Counted from the stretch's first letter, positions 52,649 to 61,883 are shown. The stretch: DNA of 64,000 bases from JAUMBM01 sp964441755 (GCA_964441755.1 CAYTVG010000002.1:62001-126000); one strand, 5' to 3'. Numbers and translations: made by a program. Notes: generated by a model not told the origin, from the sequence alone.

Positions 52649-52843
52649 ATGCGTCTTTCCAAAAATACATGGCTGCTGGTCCTGGGGCTGGCATGCATGC
52701 TGCCGCTGCTGGCAGCCGGCTGCAGCCGCAAAAGCGGTTGCCCCGCTTATGAGTCTGTGCACACCCCCACCAACCGCAAGGGAGAGCTCAGCAACAAGCG
52801 CGGCAAGAGTGCCGTTTTTCCCAAAAAAATGAGCCGGCAATAA
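52649..52843 (+). CDS. small lipoprotein, function unknown
   Basis: 64 residues: MRLSKNTWLLVLGLACMLPLL, then lipobox LAAGC (Cys25), then a short basic tail with SRKSGCPAYES and KGKSAVFPKKMSR-like composition. Short lipoproteins with CSRKSGCPA next to the lipidated Cys are familiar from Bacteroidota, though no role is known. It is divergent from the HU gene and upstream of the GH3-family gene. Confidence 0.75.
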   Translation: MRLSKNTWLLVLGLACMLPLLAAGCSRKSGCPAYESVHTPTNRKGELSNKRGKSAVFPKKMSRQ

Positions 52844-52892
52844 AGTCGTGGCCGCCTGATTTTTTTGCAGAGCATGGTTGCCAATCTGTGGC

Positions 52893-52900
52893 TATCTTTG
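52893..52900 (+). promoter_or_regulatory. -7 promoter element of the GH3-family gene
   Basis: TATCTTTG, full match to TAnnTTTG, 24 nt before ATG 52925. A TTTG upstream (52864-52867) is slightly too far; the -33 element is uncertain. Confidence 0.55.
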
Positions 52901-52924
52901 CCGCGCACCAATCAGTAGAGTCAA

Positions 52925-54427
52925 ATGGGCGTCAAATCCGTGCTGGCGCGCCCCGTTGCGGGGCTCATCGCCAACCAAATTACAAAATGGGCTGCTTTCC
53001 CGCATGCTGCGCAGGCGGCAGTCTTTCAGGAGCTGATGAAAAAGGGGAGCAGGACTGCCTTTGGCAAGGATCACGGCCTCTCGCCCGGCATGAGTTATGA
53101 GGCTTTTCGGGAAAAGGTGCCCATCCGTGATTATGAAGGGCTGCGCCCTTATGTGGAACGTATAAAGGGGGGTGAAAAAGACGTACTCTGGCCGGGCAAG
53201 CCAAGGTATTTTGCCAAAACCAGCGGCACAACCTCCGGTGTCAAGTATATCCCGCTTACCACCGACAGCCTGCCCAACCATTTTGGTACGGCCCGCAACG
53301 CGCTGTTCAACTACTACGCGCGCAGCGGCCAGGGGGGATGGCTCGACGGTAATATGATTTTCCTGTCGGGTAGTCCCGAACTCGAAATGGTCGGGGGGAT
53401 TCCTACGGGTCGACTGTCGGGTATCGTCAATCACCTGGTGCCTGCCTGGCTTCGCACCAACCAGCTACCTTCTTATACCACCAATTGTATCGATGACTGG
53501 GAGACCAAGCTCGACAAAATCGTCGAAGAGACACGCAAGGCCGATATGCGGCTGATCTCCGGCATACCGCCCTGGGTTAAAATGTACTACGAGCGCCTGC
53601 TGCAAGCCAGCGGCAAGCGCAGTGTGCGCGAAATTTTTCCCCGTTACAACGTTTTTGTCTACGGAGGGGTCAATTTTGAGCCTTATCGCGATAATCTCGA
53701 AGAACTCGTTGGCGCCCGCATTCCCAGCATAGAGACCTACCCGGCCTCAGAAGGCTTCATTGCTTTTCAGGATCTGCCCGAGAGCCAGGGCTTATTGCTC
53801 AATGTCAACAGCGGCATTTTCTTTGAATTTATCCCGACGGATGAAATTTTTAGCCCCCACCCGAGGCGCCTGCGGCTCGATCAGGTGAAAAAAGGGGAAA
53901 ATTATGCCATTATTATCAACAACAACGCGGGCCTGTGGGGCTATGATATAGGGGATACCGTGGAGTTTGTGAGCCTGAACCCTTACCGACTGCGCGTTAC
54001 GGGCCGAACCAAACACTTCATCTCTGCTTTTGGCGAGCATGTAATTGGCAAGGAGGTGGAAGCCGCGATGCTGGGGGTAGCCCGGGAGCACGGTCTGGCA
54101 ATTGTGGAGTTTACGGTCGCACCACAGGTGAACCCGCCGGAGGGTGGATTGCCTTATCACGAATGGTGGGTTGAATTTGAGACGCCTCCTCGCAACATAG
54201 AGGCTTTTGCAGGCGCTGTCGATGAGGCACTGCAGGCACAAAATATTTACTACAAAGACCTCATCGCCGGAGGGATTCTGCGTCCACTTGTGTTGCGGAG
54301 TCTGGAACGCGACGCCTTTGTCCGCTACATGAAAGCAGAGGGCAAACTCGGCGGTCAAAACAAAGTGCCGCGACTCAGTAATGACCGCCGTATTGCAGAC
54401 CGCCTGGCCGAGTGGCTCCCGGCCTAG
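52925..54427 (+). CDS. GH3-family acyl-adenylating ligase-like protein
   Basis: A 500-residue cytoplasmic protein of the GH3 superfamily, best known for joining plant hormones to amino acids through an acyl-adenylate. Visible: FAKTSGTTSGVKYIPLTTDSL (P-loop-like SGTTSGxxK motif 1), FVYGGVNFEPYRDNLEELVG with ETYPASEGFIAFQ (motif 2 region), and GLWGYDIGDTVEFVSLNPYRLRVTGRTKHFISAFGEHVIGKEVE (motif 3 with YDIGD and GR). The key residues look intact, so it should be active. The bacterial substrate is unknown. Its 3' end meets the convergent propionyl-CoA synthetase gene with 11 bp between stops. Confidence 0.88.
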   Translation: MGVKSVLARPVAGLIANQITKWAAFPHAAQAAVFQELMKKGSRTAFGKDHGLSPGMSYEAFREKVPIRDYEGLRPYVERIKGGEKDVLWPGKPRYFAKTSGTTSGVKYIPLTTDSLPNHFGTARNALFNYYARSGQGGWLDGNMIFLSGSPELEMVGGIPTGRLSGIVNHLVPAWLRTNQLPSYTTNCIDDWETKLDKIVEETRKADMRLISGIPPWVKMYYERLLQASGKRSVREIFPRYNVFVYGGVNFEPYRDNLEELVGARIPSIETYPASEGFIAFQDLPESQGLLLNVNSGIFFEFIPTDEIFSPHPRRLRLDQVKKGENYAIIINNNAGLWGYDIGDTVEFVSLNPYRLRVTGRTKHFISAFGEHVIGKEVEAAMLGVAREHGLAIVEFTVAPQVNPPEGGLPYHEWWVEFETPPRNIEAFAGAVDEALQAQNIYYKDLIAGGILRPLVLRSLERDAFVRYMKAEGKLGGQNKVPRLSNDRRIADRLAEWLPA

Positions 54428-54438
54428 CAGCATAGTAT

Positions 54439-56346
54439 CTACGCATCAAAGGCTTCGCCAATCTTGCCTTCTTTCATGCGGTCCTCAATCTCGCTGAGAA
54501 CCAAAGGATCCTCAATGGTTGAAGGCATGCTGTACGCCTGCCCGTCGGCGATGGCACGCATGACGCGACGCAGGATCTTGCCACTGCGTGTCTTTGGCAG
54601 GCGGTTGACGATGGTGGCTCTTTTGAAGGAAGCGACCGCCCCCACTTTGTCTCGCACCATTTGTATCAACTCGCGCTCGATCTGCTCATCCGATATGGCA
54701 ATCCCTTCTTTCAGCACCACAAAACCCACCGGTGCCTGCCCTTTCATACTGTCTTGTATGCCAATGACAGCACACTCGGCTACCGCGGGGTGCTGGGCAA
54801 CTACCTCTTCCATGTCGGCCGTAGAGAGCCGGTGGCCCGCGACGTTGATGACATCGTCCATGCGGCCGGTGATGTATACATAGCCTTCTTCATCGCGATA
54901 GCCGCCGTCACCGGAAAAATAGTAACCCGGATAGGGGGCAAGGTAACCCGCCCGGAAGCGATCGTCATTGTTCCAGAGCGTCGGCAGGCAGGAGGGAGGC
55001 AGCGGAAGTTTGATGCACACAGCCCCTTCCTGATTGGGGCCCATCGGCTGGTTGTGGCCGTCGAGGATTTGTATGTCAAAACCACAGACAGGCCGGCCTG
55101 CAGCACCCGGCTTGACGGGAATCATGCCGTAGAGGGGCATCTGCGCAATCATGGGCCAGCCACTTTCCGTCTGCCACCAGTTGTCAATCACATCGCGCTC
55201 ACCCAGCAGGGACTTGGCCCATTCGTAAGTAGCCGCATCGCATCGCTCTCCGGCGAGATAGAGCCGCCGGAAGCGGGAAAGATCATAGGCCTGCAGCAGC
55301 AGGCCGTCAGGATCTTCTTTTTTGATAGCCCTAATGGCTGTGGGGGCGGTAAAAAGGGTCTTTACACCATGTTCTGCAATGACGCGCCAAAAAGCGCCCG
55401 GATCGGGCGTTTTTACCGGCTTGCCTTCGTAAAGCAGGGTTGTACATCCGCTGATGAGCGGACCATAGACGATGTAAGAGTGCCCCACTACCCAGCCGAC
55501 ATCGGAAGCTGCCCAGAAGACTTCGCCGGGATGTGTGTCGTAAATGGCCTGCATACTGTAGCGGAGCGCGACAGCATGGCCACCATTGTCCCGGACAATA
55601 CCTTTGGGCTTGCCTGTCGTGCCGGACGTATACAATATGTAGAGGGGATCTGTTGCGTCTACAGCAACACAGTCGGCCACAGGAGCATCTGCCAGCCACT
55701 CGCTCCAGTCAAGATACTTACTTCCGTCAAGCGCCACCTCAATACCGGGACGTTGCAGTACAACGCAGTGGCCGACTGAATGCGTAGCTTGCGCCAGTGC
55801 ATCATCCACCAGCGGCTTATAGGGGATGATGCGGTTGATCTCTATGCCGCCGCTGGCCGTTAGCAGTACCTTGGGCTGTGCATCATCAATGCGGATGGCC
55901 AACTCCCTGGCTGCAAATCCGCCAAATACTACCGAATGAATAGCTCCTATGCGTGCGCAGGCCAGCATGGCAAATACGGCCTCAGGGATCATGGGCATAT
56001 AAATAATGACCCGGTCGCCCTTTTCCACTCCCAGCTGCTGCAGCCCACCCGCAACCCGGGCCACCTCGTCGCGCAGTTGTCGATAAGTGTAAGAGCGTTT
56101 GGTGGAGGTCACCGGTGAATCGTAAATCAAGGCGACTTGTTCCGCGCGTCCTTGTTCTACATGGTGGTCAAGAGCAAGGTAACAGGTGTTGAGGCTGCCG
56201 CCCTTGTACCAGCGATAGAAGCCGTTTTCGTCCTGACTGAGAATGGAAGAAGGAAAGCGATACCAAGGCAGGGCTTCTGCCTGTTTAGCCCAAAATGTTT
56301 GCGGTGAGTCAATGCTTTCCCGGTACGCTTGCTGGTAGGTTGTCAT
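54439..56346 (-). CDS. prpE: propionyl-CoA synthetase-type acyl-CoA ligase
   Basis: A 635-residue adenylate-forming enzyme that activates a short acid (propionate, or acetate) with ATP and CoA. Motifs: DPLYILYTSGTTGKPKGIVRDNGGHAVAL (A3, with the VRDNGGHAV form typical of PrpE rather than Acs), VFWAASDVGWVVGHSYIVYGPL (A5 region), QTESGWPMIAQMP, YYFSGDGGYRDEEGYVYITGRMDDVINVAGHRLST (hinge), and LPKTRSGKILRR with the acetylatable Lys. Full length. It could also be an acetyl-CoA synthetase; PrpE is favoured by the A3 motif. Its promoter should lie in the 229-bp divergent gap to uvrC. Confidence 0.88.
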   Translation of the reverse strand: MTTYQQAYRESIDSPQTFWAKQAEALPWYRFPSSILSQDENGFYRWYKGGSLNTCYLALDHHVEQGRAEQVALIYDSPVTSTKRSYTYRQLRDEVARVAGGLQQLGVEKGDRVIIYMPMIPEAVFAMLACARIGAIHSVVFGGFAARELAIRIDDAQPKVLLTASGGIEINRIIPYKPLVDDALAQATHSVGHCVVLQRPGIEVALDGSKYLDWSEWLADAPVADCVAVDATDPLYILYTSGTTGKPKGIVRDNGGHAVALRYSMQAIYDTHPGEVFWAASDVGWVVGHSYIVYGPLISGCTTLLYEGKPVKTPDPGAFWRVIAEHGVKTLFTAPTAIRAIKKEDPDGLLLQAYDLSRFRRLYLAGERCDAATYEWAKSLLGERDVIDNWWQTESGWPMIAQMPLYGMIPVKPGAAGRPVCGFDIQILDGHNQPMGPNQEGAVCIKLPLPPSCLPTLWNNDDRFRAGYLAPYPGYYFSGDGGYRDEEGYVYITGRMDDVINVAGHRLSTADMEEVVAQHPAVAECAVIGIQDSMKGQAPVGFVVLKEGIAISDEQIERELIQMVRDKVGAVASFKRATIVNRLPKTRSGKILRRVMRAIADGQAYSMPSTIEDPLVLSEIEDRMKEGKIGEAFDA

Positions 56347-56559
56347 GGCAAAAATATTAATGCATGAAAGTATAAAAATACGGACGACTCAGGGCAAATG
56401 CGAGGCTCGCCAGTACTGTCAGCTATGCCCCGGGTACCCGCAATAGCGACTATGCGCTACAGGTAGAGCGGCAGCATAACCACCTTTTTTTGATATACAA
56501 ATCTATATATATTGATAGATTAAATCAAATTTTTTGCCTTCAATTTGCCGGATAGATGA

Positions 56560-56567
56560 TAATTTTG
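56560..56567 (+). promoter_or_regulatory. -7 element just before uvrC, nearly leaderless
   Basis: TAATTTTG fits TAnnTTTG and ends 7 nt before ATG 56575, so RNA may begin at or within a few bases of the start codon. An imperfect dyad AATCTAT/ATAGATT lies at 56500-56521. Confidence 0.5.
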
Positions 56568-56574
56568 GGCTGAT

Positions 56575-58404
56575 ATGCGTACAGAAGATTTTCAGCAGTT
56601 ACTTCCTGTTATCCCTCGCCTGCCGGGGGTCTACCGCTTCATCGATGAGGGTGGGGGAATATTGTATGTAGGCAAGGCCAAAAACCTGCGCAACCGCTTG
56701 TCGAGTTATTTTGGTGAGCGCAAGGATCGCCTTTACCGCACGCGTATTATGGTTAGTAATGCCTGCAGGATAGAATTTACGGTGGTCGAAACGGAGACTG
56801 ATGCTTTGTTGCTGGAGAATGCGCTCATCAAGGAGTACCAGCCGCGCTACAACATCATGCTGAAAGATGACAAAACCTATGCCTACATCTGCATTAAACA
56901 GGAGCGATTTCCCCGGGTTTTCCTGACCCGCCGCCTCATCAAGGACGGTAGTTATTACTTTGGTCCTTATACGAGCAAGCAGCGGGCGACGCACATACTG
57001 GAACTGATTAAGCATCTTTTTCCGCTCCGCAGCTGTACATTCTCCCTGACCGAAGAAAACATAGGTGCGGGTAAGTTTAAGCTTTGCCTGGAGTATCATA
57101 TAAAAAACTGCAACGGGCCTTGTGAAGCCATGGAGAGCCACGAGGTCTATATGGCGCGTATCGAACAGATCCGCAATATTCTCAAGGGGCATTACAGTGC
57201 TGTTGTACAGCACTTTAAAGCAGAGATGCTCCGCTTGGCAGAGGCGCTTAAATTCGAAGAGGCACAGCAGCTCAAAGAAAAATTACGGGCCTTCGAAGAC
57301 TATCAGTCAAAGTCGACCATTGTAAGTGTGAGTATCCGGGATGTAGATGTTTTTTCGATTATCAATGATGAAAAGGAAGCCTATGTCAATTACATCAAAG
57401 TGGTTGACGGAGCCATAATAAACACACATACACAATGGATTGTCAAGCATATAGAGGAAGAAACAGATGAGGATATACTGGCGTTTGTGATTCCGGTGCT
57501 GCGAGATCGGTTCAACAGCCAGGCACCGGAGATACTGGTATCTGCCCCGCTGACACTGCCATTGCCTGATGCCAAAGTAGTGGTACCCAAAATAGGCGAC
57601 AAGAAAAAGCTGCTGGAACTCAGCGAAAAAAATGTGCGCTACTACCAGCTCCAGCGCAAAAAATCGGAAGCAGAGCGCTCGCCCCGGCAGAAGCCGGCGG
57701 AGCGGATTTTGCAGCAACTGCAGCGCGACCTGGGCATGCAGGAGCTGCCTGTACATATTGAGTGTTTTGATAATTCCAATATTCAGGGCAGCCATCCGGT
57801 CAGTTCCTGTGTTGTTTTTAAGGATGGCAAACCCAGTAAAAAAGATTATCGGCACTACAATGTGAAGACGGTCGAAGGTCCCAACGATTTTGCCTCCATG
57901 CAGGAGGTGGTCTATCGGCGCTACCGCCGCCTGCTCGAGGAAGAGCAGCCGCTGCCGCAGCTGGTGATTATTGACGGGGGAAAAGGGCAGCTGGGGGCAG
58001 CCATGGAGAGCCTGCGAACGCTTGGCATCGCAGACCAGTTGACCGTCATCGGTATCGCCAAGCGACTGGAAGAAATTTATTTTCCCGGCGACAGCCTGCC
58101 GCTGCATATCAACAAAAAATCTGAAAGCCTTAAGCTGATTCAGCAGGCTCGTAATGAGGCACATCGATTTGCCATCACCTTTCACCGGCAAAAACGATCA
58201 CAGAATTTTACTGCCACAGAGCTGACGGATATCGCCGGTATCGGGCAAAAGACGACCGAAAAGCTGTTGCAGCACTTTGGATCTGTTAAAAATATTCGCG
58301 AGGCAACGATAACGACGCTTAGAGGCGTCGTAGGGCTTGCAGCGGCGCAAAAAATCAGGCAATATTTCGATCGGGAGCAAGCAACAGATAGCCCGGGGCA
58401 TTAG
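56575..58404 (+). CDS. uvrC: excinuclease ABC subunit C
   Basis: 609 residues, full length for UvrC, the nuclease that makes both incisions in nucleotide excision repair together with UvrB. Order: GIY-YIG nuclease at the N-terminus (PGVYRFIDEGGGILYVGKAKNLRNRLSSYF, GVY...YVG variant), a UVR UvrB-binding motif near residue 200 (FKAEMLRLAEALKFEEAQQLKEKL), RNase H-like endonuclease core with HIECFDNSNIQGSHPVSSCVVFKDGKPSK and VIIDGGKGQLGAAMESL, and helix-hairpin-helix at the C-terminus. It is transcribed alone and ends in a hairpin. Confidence 0.97.
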   Translation: MRTEDFQQLLPVIPRLPGVYRFIDEGGGILYVGKAKNLRNRLSSYFGERKDRLYRTRIMVSNACRIEFTVVETETDALLLENALIKEYQPRYNIMLKDDKTYAYICIKQERFPRVFLTRRLIKDGSYYFGPYTSKQRATHILELIKHLFPLRSCTFSLTEENIGAGKFKLCLEYHIKNCNGPCEAMESHEVYMARIEQIRNILKGHYSAVVQHFKAEMLRLAEALKFEEAQQLKEKLRAFEDYQSKSTIVSVSIRDVDVFSIINDEKEAYVNYIKVVDGAIINTHTQWIVKHIEEETDEDILAFVIPVLRDRFNSQAPEILVSAPLTLPLPDAKVVVPKIGDKKKLLELSEKNVRYYQLQRKKSEAERSPRQKPAERILQQLQRDLGMQELPVHIECFDNSNIQGSHPVSSCVVFKDGKPSKKDYRHYNVKTVEGPNDFASMQEVVYRRYRRLLEEEQPLPQLVIIDGGKGQLGAAMESLRTLGIADQLTVIGIAKRLEEIYFPGDSLPLHINKKSESLKLIQQARNEAHRFAITFHRQKRSQNFTATELTDIAGIGQKTTEKLLQHFGSVKNIREATITTLRGVVGLAAAQKIRQYFDREQATDSPGH

Positions 58405-58407
58405 CCT

Positions 58408-58447
58408 GCATTCGGAATTTTCTGCCTAAAGCAGAAAACCCGAATGC
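58408..58447 (+). terminator. terminator of uvrC
   Basis: GCATTCGGAATTTTCTGC pairs with GCAGAAAACCCGAATGC (one bulge), loop CTAAA. It starts 4 nt after the uvrC stop. Confidence 0.65.
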
Positions 58448-58495
58448 GCTGCCTGACCATCGCCGGCCGTCAACAAAGGTGGCTACCGTTTGTTT

Positions 58496-58519
58496 CATTT
58501 TCATATACAATTGAAAATG
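58496..58519 (+). promoter_or_regulatory. dyad overlapping the SDR gene start codon
   Basis: CATTTTCA (58496-58503) pairs with TGAAAATG (58512-58519); the right arm contains the ATG at 58517. In RNA it would hide the start codon; in DNA it could be an operator. Confidence 0.35.
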
Positions 58520-59989
58520 AAAATACTACTCACCGGAGCCACGGGCTATATAGGCAAGCGACTGCTCCCCATGCTGCTTGCACAAGGACACGAGGTGGTC
58601 TGCTGTGTGCGCGATCGCCAGCGTTTTCCCACAGAAGGCATTTATGGCCATCCGGCTGTCAGTTTGTTTGAGGTGGACTTTCTGAAAGAGGTGCCACCGG
58701 CAGCCTCGCTGGCCGACATAGATGTTGCCTATTACCTGATTCACTCGATGAGCGACAGTACGGGCGATTTTGGCGAGATGGAAGCCAGAGCTGCCACTAA
58801 TTTTGCCACACTCATGCGCAGCACTGCCGTCAGGCAGGTCATCTATCTGGGTGGAATCAGCAATGAGCAGCAGCTTTCCCGACACCTGGCTTCCCGCAAA
58901 AATGTATCGACCATACTGCATGCTTCCGGCCTGACCGTCACTACGATTCAGGCAGGTATCATTGTAGGTTCCGGCAGTTCGTCTTTTGAAATCATGCGGG
59001 ATCTGGTAGAAAAGTTGCCTATCATGGTGACCCCCCGCTGGCTCAACACGCGCTGTCAGCCTATCGCAATCCGCAATGTACTGGAATACCTCACCGGCGT
59101 TTTGTTGCGTGAAGATACCTATAACCAGACATTTGATATTGGTGGTCCGGATATCATGACCTATCGGGAGATGCTGCTGGCATTTGCTGCCGTCAGAGGT
59201 TTAAGGCGTACGATAATAACAGTTCCTGTAATGACACCCCGCTTGTCGTCCTATTGGCTGTACTTTGTGACGGCAACTTCTTACAAACTGGCCGTTAACC
59301 TGGTCAATAGTATGCGGGTAGAGGTAGTAGCCAGTGACAATCGGCTCGAGCAAATGCTCGGAATCCGGCCAATGCACTACCGGGAAGCGGTGGAACTGGC
59401 TTTTCAGAAAATTGAGCAAAATGATGTGGTCTCCAGCTGGAAAGACGCGCTGGCCTCGAGTTATGTTGATAATTCGCTGCTCGACCATATCAATATTCCT
59501 ACCAACGGCTGTTTTATCGACCGGCGCGAGCGACTGATTGAGGGGGATGTCAATCAGGTACTGGATAATATATGGGCCATTGGCGGAGACCGCGGCTGGT
59601 ACTATGGGAATATCTTGTGGCAGATTCGCGGATTTATGGATAAGCTTTTCGGTGGGGTGGGCTTGCGGCGTGGCCGTACTAATGCAAAAAATATTAATAC
59701 AGGGGACACCCTCGATTTCTGGCGGGTACTGGCCGCTGATAAACAGAAGCGCCGACTGCTGTTATATGCAGAGATGATTCTGCCGGGAGAGGCATGGCTG
59801 GAGTTTAGGATTGTTCGTCGCAATGGTCGCTACTTTCTCCGGCAGACAGCAACTTACAGGCCTACAGGTGTGCTGGGACGCTTGTACTGGTATTCCGTAC
59901 TGCCATTTCACTTTTTTATCTTCAGTGGTATGCTCAGGAATATCATCCGTTACCGCGCTGCTGAGCAGGTAGAATTGCAGCGGGGTTGA
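58517..59989 (+). CDS. SDR-type NAD(P)-binding protein with DUF2867 domain
   Basis: 490 residues, two parts. The N-terminal NmrA/SDR Rossmann domain (1-300) shows MKILLTGATGYIGKRLLPML, VAYYLIHSMSD, and RQVIYLGGISNEQQLSRHLASRK. The C-terminal part (about 330-490) matches DUF2867, a START-like domain with a GDVNQVLDNIWAIGGDRGWYYGNILW opening and FWRVLAADKQKRRLLLYAEM. Its exact function is unknown. ATG 58517 begins the Rossmann strand; 58490 adds nine residues and was rejected. Confidence 0.88.
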   Translation: MKILLTGATGYIGKRLLPMLLAQGHEVVCCVRDRQRFPTEGIYGHPAVSLFEVDFLKEVPPAASLADIDVAYYLIHSMSDSTGDFGEMEARAATNFATLMRSTAVRQVIYLGGISNEQQLSRHLASRKNVSTILHASGLTVTTIQAGIIVGSGSSSFEIMRDLVEKLPIMVTPRWLNTRCQPIAIRNVLEYLTGVLLREDTYNQTFDIGGPDIMTYREMLLAFAAVRGLRRTIITVPVMTPRLSSYWLYFVTATSYKLAVNLVNSMRVEVVASDNRLEQMLGIRPMHYREAVELAFQKIEQNDVVSSWKDALASSYVDNSLLDHINIPTNGCFIDRRERLIEGDVNQVLDNIWAIGGDRGWYYGNILWQIRGFMDKLFGGVGLRRGRTNAKNINTGDTLDFWRVLAADKQKRRLLLYAEMILPGEAWLEFRIVRRNGRYFLRQTATYRPTGVLGRLYWYSVLPFHFFIFSGMLRNIIRYRAAEQVELQRG

Positions 59990-60022
59990 CCTCGTGTAGT
60001 ATCAGATAGTCAAAGTATCGTG

Positions 60023-60057
60023 TTTGTTGCTGGTGTTTATATGTAATATTATATTTG
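60023..60057 (+). promoter_or_regulatory. promoter of the DoxX-like gene
   Basis: TTTG (60023-60026) or the overlapping TTG (60027-60029) precedes TATATTTG (60050-60057), full match to TAnnTTTG, by 20-23 nt. The leader would be about 130 nt. Confidence 0.5.
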
Positions 60058-60195
60058 TGTAAAATTTAGAATTATTATTTGGAGTATTTTGAAAATCTTG
60101 AAATAAATACTTATCATTGCAGTACGGTCTTATACGTTTTCTTTGGGCAGATCCAAAGAAATGGCCATCTTTTCGTCATCAAACAACGATTCGAT

Positions 60196-60555
60196 ATGAA
60201 CGCACTGCTATCTTTAGGCAAGTATCTCTATGCCATTCCGTTTGCCATTTTTGGCATTTTCCACTTCATGGGTGCAGAAGCCATGGCGGGCATGGTGCCC
60301 ATTCCGGGGGGTGTCATCTGGGTCTACATCACAGGCCTTGCCCTTCTGGCGGCAGTTGTCAGTATGCTTACAGGCAAAAAAGATAAGCTGGCGACGATGC
60401 TTTTAGGCGTGTTAATGCTTATTTTTGCACTTGCTATCCATCTTCCCGGCGCTTTAGGTGGTGATCAGGCCGCTACAGCTTCGCTCCTGAAGGATTTGAG
60501 TCTGGCAGGAGCAGCCTGGATGTATGCACAGCATCAGGCGGTGGACGCCTCCTGA
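60196..60555 (+). CDS. DoxX-like small membrane protein
   Basis: 119 residues with four membrane helices (about 7-27, 38-56, 63-83, 95-112). The opening LGKYLYAIPFAIFGIFHFMGAEAMAGMVP is the DoxX-type first helix with FHF, followed by a Gly-rich VPIPGGVIWVYITGLALL. Family roles are varied (thiosulfate:quinone oxidoreductase subunit, redox-linked membrane protein); none can be assigned here. ATG 60196 is chosen; the frame from 60079 has a polar 39-residue leader. It is followed by hairpins and the porin gene. Confidence 0.75.
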   Translation: MNALLSLGKYLYAIPFAIFGIFHFMGAEAMAGMVPIPGGVIWVYITGLALLAAVVSMLTGKKDKLATMLLGVLMLIFALAIHLPGALGGDQAATASLLKDLSLAGAAWMYAQHQAVDAS

Positions 60556-60557
60556 TA

Positions 60558-60657
60558 TTTGGACGGCTGAAGCTGTCCAAACAGTTCTTCAGGTGAGGCT
60601 GCCTCAGTGCATTTTCCGGTAGCAGCAGCTATCGGGAAATGCACCGAGGCAGCCTCA
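60558..60657 (+). terminator. hairpin pair between DoxX-like and porin genes
   Basis: The first pairs TTTGGACGGCT with AGCTGTCCAAA (60558-60581). The second is long: 60594-60623 with 60628-60657, 30 bp with 27 Watson-Crick pairs, two G-T and one mismatch, ending 20 bp before the porin ATG. The first suits termination of the DoxX-like gene; the second sits so close to the porin start that a leader role is possible. Confidence 0.6.
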
Positions 60658-60677
60658 TGTATTTAGCAACAACAGCA

Positions 60678-61883
60678 ATGAAAAAAAAGCTTACAGCGCT
60701 GCTGCTGGGAATATTTTTGGCAGGGAGTATAGTAGCACAATCGGAAAGTGACGAGCGAGCCCTGATAAACGTATCCAACGGAATGTCCGTAGTTCGCGAC
60801 AGCCAGTTTTTGTTGAACATGCGGTTTAGAATGCAGAATCGCGTGGGTTTCCGCACCGGTAGTCTGGAAGACCTTTCTATCGATGAAATTGAAGCGAGAA
60901 TTCGTCGGTTGCGGCTACGTTTTGATGGCTATGTGGGCAGCCCGCGTCTACAGTACTACATTCAGTTGTCGTTTTCCCGGGCCGACCAGGATTTGGAAGA
61001 TGTGGGGGATGAACCCAAGATCATCCGGGATGCTATTGTGTATTACGTTCTGTCCGATCGTTTTTACGTAGGCCTGGGTCAGTCAAAATTGCCCGGCAAT
61101 CGGCAGCGGGTTGTATCCTCAGGCAACCTGCAGTTTGCTGAGCGTTCGATTGCCAATCGGGCTTTTACCGTTGACCGGGATTTCGGTATTTTTGGCTACT
61201 ATACTTTTCTGTCCGGTGATCGGCCGCTGCTGCTGAAAGCGGCTGTCAGCACCGGTGAAGGGCGCAATATTACCCGTACCAATACGGGTCTGGCATATAC
61301 AGCACGGCTGGAATGGTTGCCGCTGGGAAATTTTGCAGGTGGAGGAGATTATTCTGAGGGGGATCTCGCCTACGAAGAAAAGCCCAAAATATCACTTGCT
61401 GCTGGTTTTTGTGATAACCGAAGGACTACCCAGACGGCCGGGCAGTTGGGAGATCAGCTGGGGGCAGGTGTAGCGGCAGATATATTTACGTGGATAGCAG
61501 ACGCGCATATCAAGTGGGCCGGGCGTGCGGTATTCATTGAATACATGGATCGACGGGCCGATCAGACTTTCGTGATCAATGCAGCAGGAGGTAGCTCATA
61601 TGTTGGACAGGGGCGTGCGCTCAACGTGCAGCTTAGCCAGCTATTGAGTTCACCACTGCAGGACGATCGCAAATTGTGGGAAGCTGTCTTTCGCTACAGC
61701 CAGGTATGGCCTCGCTATGCAACCGAACAGGCATCACTGCAGGAGGTACTGCTGGGGGTCAACAGATATCTCAATAAGCATCGCATCAAGTTGCAGGGGC
61801 ATGTGGGCTACAACAGCCTTCGCCTGCCGGGGCGCGACAATCAGTGGTTGAGTGCTATCTTTCAGGTAGAGTTTGGGATATGA
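60678..61883 (+). CDS. outer-membrane porin, phosphate-selective (OprO/P) type
   Basis: 401 residues, signal peptide MKKKLTALLLGIFLAGSIVA cut at AQ, then a beta-barrel. The family features are the RMQNRVGFRTG opening, DEIEARIRRLRLRFDGYVGSPRLQYYIQLSFSRAD, VLSDRFYVGLGQSKLPGNRQRVVSSGNLQFAERS and the closing LSAIFQVEFGI with an aromatic strand. It should form a trimer that passes phosphate or other anions. The frame from 60639 starts inside the hairpin, so 60678 is used. Its end overlaps the convergent deacetylase-like gene by 29 bp. Confidence 0.88.
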   Translation: MKKKLTALLLGIFLAGSIVAQSESDERALINVSNGMSVVRDSQFLLNMRFRMQNRVGFRTGSLEDLSIDEIEARIRRLRLRFDGYVGSPRLQYYIQLSFSRADQDLEDVGDEPKIIRDAIVYYVLSDRFYVGLGQSKLPGNRQRVVSSGNLQFAERSIANRAFTVDRDFGIFGYYTFLSGDRPLLLKAAVSTGEGRNITRTNTGLAYTARLEWLPLGNFAGGGDYSEGDLAYEEKPKISLAAGFCDNRRTTQTAGQLGDQLGAGVAADIFTWIADAHIKWAGRAVFIEYMDRRADQTFVINAAGGSSYVGQGRALNVQLSQLLSSPLQDDRKLWEAVFRYSQVWPRYATEQASLQEVLLGVNRYLNKHRIKLQGHVGYNSLRLPGRDNQWLSAIFQVEFGI

